Below are positions 22,225 through 29,599 of a stretch of 29,599 bases of DNA, in pieces. The stretch is from positions 1-29,599 of the forward strand of contig NW_004086741.1 of assembly GCF_000220395.1 (NCBI RefSeq), written 5' to 3'. Under the pieces are notes generated by a model. It saw only the letters and a list, made by a program, of their open reading frames with translations, searched no databases and was not told the DNA's origin. Source of the DNA: Ichthyophthirius multifiliis. Lineage: Eukaryota > Ciliophora > Oligohymenophorea > Hymenostomatida. The first letter of the stretch is position 1, and every line of letters starts with the position of its first letter. Both the position numbers and the translations under genes were made by a program.

Positions 22225-22613
22225 AAAAATCAATGTTTTTATTTATAAATAAATTATCTATTATATTTTTATTCTCTATAAATTAATTTAATAATGCTAT
22301 ATATATGTAATAAAAATTATATATATCTCTTAGTTCATACAAATCATAAAAGCATTAAACAGTATTCAAATAAAAAAATTGATATTATTTACATAATAAA
22401 CAATTTTAAATATATTTAAAAATTTAATTAATATATTTAAAAAGAAAATTATACTTTGCTTATTAAAAAATCAGTACAAGTAAAAATAATAGAAAATTTT
22501 AAAATAAAATTAAAAAGTATTTAAATAAAATTATAAAGTATCTAAAATAAAATATTTAAAAAATTTAGAAAAATTAATTAAAAAGATACATAAATAAAAT
22601 AAATATGAAATAT

Positions 22614-22644
<31 letters not shown>

Positions 22645-22984
22645 TTATTTATTAAATATTTATTATTTTTTTATTATTTTTATACTTTATTTATTTTAAC
22701 TATATAAATATATATTTTTTTATCATATTTTATTATTTATAATATTTTATATATATATTTTTTATACTTTATTCTAATATTTGTAATCTTTTTAATATAT
22801 ATATCTAAAAAATATTTTTTTCTTAATTTATTAACTTTTATTTTAAATTATTACTTATACATAAATATATTAATTCTAAATATAATTTTAATAAATTTTA
22901 TGTGAATTTATAAATTTTACTATGTTTATAATATTAAAAATTATAAATATTTTTTGGAATAATGCATTTATCTTTATTATATAT
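22225..22984. other. AT-rich intergenic gap with TA repeat
   Basis: About 760 bp of very AT-rich DNA with a TA microsatellite at about 22610-22645. It lies between a minus-strand and a plus-strand gene and should hold their promoters. No element can be named. A 5' exon of the next gene may hide near its right end, because that gene has no in-frame ATG. Confidence 0.5.
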
Positions 22985-23602
22985 AGTTTCGAACAGTAAT
23001 ATCTTAGAATTTAATACCAGATTTATAATTCTGAAACAAAAAATCTACAAAGTAAAACAATTATAATAATTAATGCCTAAAGTATATAGAAAATTATTGC
23101 CCTGATATTGGAAACATTCCTTTAAGCATATTTCCAGGATGAAATCTTGAAGAAAATCAACTTTATAGTTCAAAAAACCAATGAAGAAAATGATAAAAAT
23201 TTTTACTTTAATTAAATAAAATATATTAAAAAACTTTTTAAACAAATTAATTATTTATTATATCTTTATTTAAATTATTAATAAATTAATTAATTTTATT
23301 TATGTAGAAATTAATGCATTAAATATTGTTATTATTCATTTTTATAGAAATATTTATATATAAAATTAACATTTTATATAAATATTTATTTAATAAATAG
23401 TTTATTATTTATTAATATGGAATTAATTAATTCTTATATACTTTGTAAAATAATTTTTTTATTTTATATTTTTAAAAAAAATAAAAATATAATTAAAATA
23501 TTTTTAAATTTTAAAATTGCTTTTATATTAATAATTAATTGCTTATTTTTTATAAATTGTAATTTATTTTATAAAAATTATAAACTAGATAATTAGATAT
23601 GA
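22985..23602 (+). CDS. Orphan coding segment, 5' end not found
   Basis: The plus-strand frame is open from 22985 to TGA at 23600-23602. The first 78 codons have clear coding character: SFEQQYLRIQYQIYNSETK, NLQSKTIIIINAQSIQKIIA, LILETFLQAYFQDEILKKIN and FIVQKTNEENDKNFYFN. After about 23220 the frame is low-complexity Ile/Leu/Asn/Tyr and could be intron or 3' flank. An acceptor-like TATATAG ends at 22986, and no in-frame ATG lies nearby, so a 5' exon is missing from this model. The family is not recognised. The opposite strand also shows a short open frame, which is a shadow. Confidence 0.45.
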
Positions 23603-23713
23603 ATATTATAATAATAATAAATAAATTTAAAATTGAAATTATTTTATATAAACATTAACAAAATAATACATTAGCAAAATATATATATTTATAAAAAAAA
23701 ACATATTCAAAAA

Positions 23714-25748
23714 ATGATTTAGATATAAAAAAATATTTTAAACTAAATAATATTTTTACTTTAGAAAGCTAGAGTCCCCGACAATTAGCAATAAAAAGAA
23801 GTTTTTAGTTAAATACAAGAGTACTCTAATTAGTTTAATTTTTACATATATTTAACATATATTTTATCTGAATAAGAAACATAAGAAATACATTTAGATA
23901 CTAAATATATGGCGGGTAAAAATAATATTTTTAAATAAAAATACATATATAATTTTAAAAATATGTAGCAATAACATTGAAATCATTACTTGAAAGAAAC
24001 TTCGAATAATTATAAGAAAAAGAAATAATATAAATAAAAGAATAATTATGTTAAACATACACAAATAATAATTCTTTAATAAGAAAAGCTATAGGTAATA
24101 TAATGGCTGTAATAGTTTACAAAGGAGGTTTATAAAATTGGCCTTAATTATTTGATTTTTTAATATAAAGCTTGGATATTACATAAGATGAAATAATAAT
24201 AGAAAACACAATAAGCTGTATTTAAAAAATCGTAGAAGATCTTAGAATAAATCAAGATAATTTAATTTTTTATAATCTACTTGTAATAGTAATAATTAAA
24301 ATAGTTTCTTTTAATAAAATGTTTTGATTCCAAAATTATTTAGCTATTGCTAATCATAAAACACTAATATACAAAGTGCATCTATAAATACTTTAAATCA
24401 ATTCATTTATACTATTCCTTTTTATTTAGGAGAATAAATAAATAATTATTTAGAAATATTGCTTAAATCTACACTTTCTTAAAGTCCCAATGTTAGAAAA
24501 AGAAGCTTTTAAGGAATTTGTTTACTCAATGAAGTGTAAAAAGCTCTTATTTTTTTAAAAGTAGATGATGTTATTTAATCTATTATTAAAGGGATTCAAG
24601 ATCCTGATTATGAAGTGTAATTAAATGCGTGTCTTTTTTGGGAAGAGTTCTTTTCGAAATAAGATTGCGATTTGGATATTAAAATGAGACGATTATCTTA
24701 ATATTTAAATATGTAGATTATATCATATTTTTATTTTCTATTTATTTTATTTTAAAAAAGGTTATTACCTGCTTTATTGAAAGGACTTTAATATACAAAT
24801 GATGATTTAATTAATATAATTCCAGGAACTGAAAATATTGATAATTAAATAATTTTTAGCCATGAATAAATTATTGAATTTAATGACGAATATATAATTG
24901 ATGATGATTAATAATAGTAAACAAATTAAGAAATGAATAGAAATAATTACGATGATGATTAATTATTACAAAATTGTGAATATACATTAAGAAAAATGTG
25001 CGAAAAAGCAATTAATTTTATTTCTAAATATTATAGAGATGATGTATATGGAATATACTAATCTTTAATAAATGAATGTTTTAATAATAGTGATTGGAAA
25101 ATACAGTATTTTTTATATAAAACATAAATTTATATATATTTATTCAAACAAACAAAAATAGAGAAATAGGTATTTTTTGTTTAGCTTAAATAGCAGAAGG
25201 AAGTCGAAATTCAGTTTAGGAACATTTAATTAATATAATTCCTATATTAATTGATTTATTTAATAATAAAGTATGTCATTATTTACTTTAAAGTTCTATT
25301 TTATAAACTATTTCTTAATATACTAGTTGGCTGGTGAATAATTGTGTAAACCATAATGAAATTATTAAAAAATATTTATAAATTGTTGTCGTTGGAATTA
25401 GTTCATAAAATACTTACTTATAAGAATCTGCTTGTCGTTCTTTAAAGATTTTTGTTGATTAAGGTGCAATGATTTTAACTCCTTATTTATAAGATTTTAT
25501 TTAAGTTTTTTTTTTTTTTTTTTTAATTTTTTTTTTTTTAAACAAATTAAAAAATAGGTAATAGTAGTTGCTTTGTAAGTTTATAGTAATGAAAATTTAA
25601 ATATGATTTTGAATACAATTAGTAATTTAAGTGAAAGTATGGAAGAAGAAATTAAAAAGCCGTAAATTTTGGCTATTTTGATTCCTCCAATTATCAATAA
25701 ATGGAATTAATTTAATTCAACTGATATAAAAATTAGATTTTTAGGATG

Positions 25749-25818
<70 letters not shown>

Positions 25819-26965
25819 TCATTTATAAAATAAACAGAATGTATTTCTAGTATTGCGTAAATTGCAGATAATAATTTTTTAAAATATTGCGATCAAATAT
25901 ATCCTAAATGTTATTATATGATGTAAAATTATTAATTTGTAATAAATGGATTAGGCAAAAAAACCGATTCATAAAAATAAATATTTCTAATTTCTATAGA
26001 TCTTATGTGCAGTATAGTACATGTTTCATAAAACTATTTTTTATAATTAAGCTAAAATTCAAATATATTAGAAATAATAGATGTTTCAATAAAAGTATAT
26101 TTTATATATTTAATGATGTTTTTTTTAAAAAAATAAAATAAAATACTATGAATAAAGTGTTCTGATTTAGAAATTAAAAGTTCAGTTTTTAATTTTATTG
26201 CTGAAATAGCAAAAAGTTGCCCTTAATTTATTTAACAAAATGTACTAGAATATACAAAAGTTCTAATTAAAAATTTGGATATAATATCTGATAATCTTGA
26301 GAATGAAAATTTATTACTTTAAACATGTAATAGTGTTATTTATTGTTTGAATTTACTTTGTTAAAGTTATGAAGAAATTATGAAGTAATTTGCATATGAA
26401 ATATGTTTAAAAATAATATAATTATTTACTTAATTTAATAAGGTATATTTTTTTTGTTTTTAAAAAATAAATAAATATGAATTAATTTATTTTATTTTAT
26501 TTTTTTTAAAAAAAAAGATAAATAAATTTGCAGCTAAAAATTTTTGTATTTCTCTTTGTTCTATTGCTCTTTTAGATATTGAAAATGTTAGTAAACATTT
26601 AGAACAGTTTTCATAAAAGTTTTGCATTTGTATGAAATAAATTAATAATTGTAAAGAAAAAGAAAAAGCTTATGAGTAAATAGTATAAATATGTACTTGT
26701 ATTTAAATTAAAAAAAATTATAAATAGAGGTTTCTTTAAAATGGTATTTAAGAATTCGGATGGAATAGTTAAAAGCATGGGATTATTAGTTGATTCTTTT
26801 ATAAATTATAATTAAGCGCCTTAATATTTAAAAGATTTATTTAAAGTTATTATAAATGAATACAAAAAATCATTAAATAATTGTTAATGGGGTCAGTTTT
26901 TGTATGATAATTAATTTAAAAAAGGTGTAATTGAAAAATTAAATAATCAATTAATATATAATTGA
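23714..26965 (+). CDS. TNPO1: Transportin (karyopherin beta-2), nuclear import receptor
   Basis: The product imports PY-NLS cargoes through the nuclear pore in a Ran-GTP-dependent way; it is a solenoid of about 20 HEAT repeats. Exons are 23714-23915, 23969-24712, 24761-25105, 25162-25504, 25558-25747, 25838-26094, 26158-26442, 26518-26698 and 26730-26965 (introns 53, 48, 56, 53, 90, 63, 75 and 31 bp). About 927 residues, close to the human 898. Diagnostic matches to TNPO1 in order are ARVPDNQQQKEVFSQIQEY, NSLIRKAIGNIMAV, YKGGLQNWPQLFDFL, the HEAT 8 acidic loop (EFNDEYIIDDDQQQQTNQ), WKIQEIGIFCLAQIAEGSRN, SQYTSWLVNN, SACRSLKIFVDQGA and the C-terminal SDGIVKSMGLLVDSFI and WGQFLYDN. Phase is conserved except once, between about 24265 and 24310, where a one-base slip in an AT-rich stretch is needed (from EDLRINQDNL to NVLIPKLF). 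It is either a sequence error or an intron I could not place. Confidence 0.93.
25748..25837. repeat. Long TA dinucleotide repeat in a transportin intron
   Basis: About 55 bp of uninterrupted TA (roughly 25760-25815) make up most of a 90-bp intron. It is likely a length-polymorphic microsatellite; the repeat itself contains no AG, so the acceptor is the downstream AACAG at 25837. Confidence 0.9.
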
Positions 26966-28208
26966 ATTCATAAAAAATAAAAATATAAAAAATATTAGAA
27001 ATTAAAATAAAAGTTTATAAGTGAAAATATTTTTATATTTATTAAAAATAAAAATCAAATATTTTTATATTTAAAAAAAAATATAAATAATTTTTAAAAA
27101 TTAAATATATTGATTTCAATTATTTAATAATTTTATTAAAAAATAAATATAAATTTTAAATAAATTAAGAAATAATAAAAATTAAAATAAATTTTTAATT
27201 AATAAATATTATTATAATAATAATATATAAGTTTATAATTAAAATAAAATTTATTTATCTTTAATAAATTTCATATAATAATTCTATTATTAATATTTAA
27301 ATATATTTTAATAAATAAATAAACATATTATTAATATGAATAATCATTTATTATAAAACAAAAATAAAACAAAAAAATTAATAATAATATTAAAGTTTTT
27401 ATTTATTGAATAAAATTTACTTTTTTTATTAAAATTACATAATATTATTAATAGCATAAAATAATAATAAAATTTAAATTTAATTTAAATATAATTTAAT
27501 TTAATTAATTATATTTTAGAAAAAGTATAAATTATTCGAACTAGTTATATTTATACGTTATTATAAACTATTAAATAATTATTTGAATTGAGAAAAAAAA
27601 TTAAAATAAGCATAAAAACAAAAATAATATATTATAAAATTAAATTTTATAAAAAGAATATAAAAATAAAATAATATATATATATATATATATTACGGTT
27701 ATTTTTTAAAAAAATATATTTAAATTTTGAATACATATTAAAAATAAATTATAAATGTATAAAATAAAATAAATTTATTGTTATTTCAACAATGTAAATA
27801 TAATAACATTATTTCTTATAATTTTTATAGTTTAAATTAAAATTTAAATAATATCTATATAGAAATTATTAATAAAATGTAAATCTCATTTTTTATTTTT
27901 AGTATTTTTCAAATAATAAATCATAGTAAATCTTTATTTTGGTTTAATTAATTTTATTAACTATTATAATATAGCTGAAACTGATTTCTATAATTTAAAA
28001 ATTAAAGCGGGTTATACACCTATAAATGATTAATAAATTGTTATTAATTTTAAATATTATATTAGTAAGAATAATTTGTATTAAAACAATTATTTTATAT
28101 TTATTATTATTTTATTTATGCATTATCTAAATTTTACATGTATTATTCTTTTTAACTTTATGAGTTTTCTTCATCAATAATTTTTTTAATGTTTTTATTT
28201 GTTATTAA
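26966..28208. other. AT-rich intergenic region with one possible exon
   Basis: This 1.2 kb is the convergent 3' space between transportin and the next minus-strand gene. Most is featureless A/T with a TA run at about 27673-27692. One plus-strand stretch, about 27903-28090, has a little more G and C and reads NLYFGLINFINYYN, ETDFYNLKIKAGYTPINDQQ after an acceptor-like TTTTTAG at 27902. It may be an exon of a small gene, but I could not find a start or stop that makes sense. Confidence 0.4.
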
Positions 28209-29379
28209 TCATTTTTTCAATTTTTTTTGTTTTCTTAATATATCATAATCATATGATTCTAAATAAATATTTTCTTATTATTTTTTATCACAAGCATTTT
28301 TTAATTTATTTTATTTTTTATTATTATTATTAACTTCAACTTTTTCTAAAACTAATTGCACATTAGTTTACTTTGAAATCATCAAATGCTTATTTACATC
28401 AACTGTAATTTAAGTTCTTACTACAGACTAATTCAAATAGATTACTTCAATATTTCTAGCTTTCTTAAATCTATTTAAATCATCATTCATATTAGAATAT
28501 TATTAATTATATGCCTTTGAATATTCCTCAATAATTTTATCCTAATTTAAATTTAATTTAAATTAAAATAAGATATTATTATAAATAATTTTTATATTTA
28601 TTACTTCATTAAAATTAAAAAAGAAATATCCTTTTTATTAGATTGGTTTACTTTAAAATGAAAATTCACAATTAGCTTAAGAAAATGCATTAAAAGCTTT
28701 TAATAACTATTAAAAAAATAAATAAATATAAATTTAAAATATAAAAGATATATTTCATAAAAAATTATTAATTATTTATATAGTAACAAAATTTAATATA
28801 ATAATACTTTTTCGTTTTTTTATAACTAATTCTAATCTAATTAAACAATTAATTTTATAGGCTTTTACAATAAAAAACTATCTTTTTTCTATAATATTTT
28901 AAAAAATGCTTTTATAAGGTCCTTTAACTTAAAAAAAAATTAATATATAATTATTATGTATAAAATTATAAAAAAAAAATTAATTAATTTATTTATATTA
29001 TTATATATTTTTTCATATATTAACTATAAGATTTCTTATCATATATTTAATTTTAATTTTAATAATTTTTATTTTTAAATGCTTTTATATTTATATATTT
29101 TACTTTCATTTTTTATGAAAAATAGTCTTCACTTAACTAAAGGATTGTTGCCTTACTAAATCTTATTGCCAAAAACAATGGATTTGTTATCTTTTAGAAA
29201 TTTGTAAAAATAACTATTATATTTATTTTTTTTACTTTATATCTAATATTTGGCGATTTAAAATATTCCAGAAGTCCTTCTGCACTATTTTATATATCGT
29301 ATTAAGATGAATTTCCTTACTTCTTTTAAATCAAATCGATTTTCAAACAATAAGGAGAAAAATAATTTAAATCTATTCC
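28209..29379 (-). CDS. Unidentified protein, 3' part; start beyond right edge
   Basis: Five exons on the minus strand are in conserved phase 0: 29379-29236, 29190-29104, 28927-28808, 28706-28605 and 28541-28209, with introns of 45, 176, 101 and 63 bp. They give 263 residues to the TGA at 28211-28209. Seen in order: GIDLNYFSPYCLKIDLIQKK, SAEGLLEYFKSPNIRYKITN, FLAIRFSKATILQLSEDYF, LKDLIKAFFKILQKKDSF, FSFQSKPIQQKGYFFFNFNE, DKIIEEYSKAYN and, near the end, VRTQITVDVNKHLMIS. The tail is Lys/Gln-rich. An acceptor at 29380 starts the first visible exon, and no ATG is found between it and 29599, so upstream exons lie outside the window. I do not recognise the family. Confidence 0.65.
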
Positions 29380-29399
29380 CTTTAAATTATGTAAATTGA

Positions 29400-29548
29400 T
29401 ATATATAAAATAATGATATAAAAATATAATTTAAAAAAATAATTATTTTAAAATATCAATAATCTATTTTTAAAAAAATAATATATAATTTTTGATATTA
29501 AATTATATATTTTATTTTGAATTTATTTATTTTTTATTTTTAAGATAT

Positions 29549-29579
<31 letters not shown>

Positions 29580-29599
29580 ATAATATATATATATATATT
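29400..29599. repeat. AT-rich right edge with TA repeat
   Basis: The last 200 bp are A/T only apart from a few bases, ending in TA dinucleotide runs (about 29551-29577 and 29582-29598). It probably lies in an intron or 5' flank of the minus-strand gene. There is no telomeric repeat. Confidence 0.7.

Noticed and set aside
25748-25837. TA tract considered as a replication origin or DNA-elimination boundary
   Set aside because: It sits inside an intron with proper donor and acceptor and conserved phase, so a simple microsatellite is sufficient.

Overview
The window is almost certainly macronuclear DNA of an oligohymenophorean ciliate. It is extremely AT-rich, and every recognisable gene reads only if TAA and TAG are glutamine and TGA is the sole stop. 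Three conserved motifs prove this: the thioredoxin active site (AQWCGPC), the Rab G3 box (WDTAGQE) and the IBA57 signature (KGCYVGQE) all have Q encoded by TAA. Introns are short (about 31-150 bp, GT...AG), very AT-rich and numerous. This composition and code fit Ichthyophthirius multifiliis better than Tetrahymena, but the species is an inference. There are no telomeric repeats, rRNA, tRNA or CRISPR arrays. Standard-code ORF calling is useless here: most standard-code ORFs are antisense shadows.

Layout, left to right. (1) 0.2-0.9 kb: 3' part of an unidentified plus-strand gene, convergent with a weak coiled-coil ORF at 1.1-1.6 kb. (2) 2.1-3.8 kb: IBA57 (mitochondrial Fe-S assembly) in 11 exons, minus strand, divergent from a cytosolic-type thioredoxin at 4.4-4.8 kb. 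(3) 5.3-6.9 kb: unidentified Lys/Ser/Glu-rich protein, minus strand; 7.8-8.5 kb: unidentified plus-strand gene. (4) 8.6-10.6 kb: a minus-strand EEK-repeat protein with a conserved, possibly GNAT-like C-terminal region, and a small reading frame directly upstream that may belong to the same gene. (5) 11.5-13.6 kb: a secreted/type I single-pass membrane protein, minus strand.

(6) 14.3-18.3 kb: three plus-strand genes in a row: Rab4-type GTPase, a 524-residue coiled-coil protein, and a Rab21/Rab5-subfamily GTPase. (7) 18.4-20.6 kb: a 569-residue coiled-coil protein with two conserved-looking motifs, minus strand, with a trinucleotide repeat inside an intron. (8) 21.0-23.6 kb: orphan minus-strand and plus-strand genes in very AT-rich DNA. 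(9) 23.7-27.0 kb: transportin (karyopherin beta-2), plus strand, at least 10 exons. (10) 28.2-29.4 kb: 3' part of an unidentified minus-strand gene whose start lies beyond the right edge.

Functionally this is ordinary housekeeping content: Fe-S assembly and redox, vesicle traffic, nuclear import, and cytoskeletal or ciliary coiled-coil proteins. I see no obvious novel system. The most interesting items are the orphan proteins, the GNAT-like/EEK gene with its abutting reading frame, and the very small introns. Exon coordinates were checked by requiring codon phase to be conserved across every intron; where that failed it is stated.
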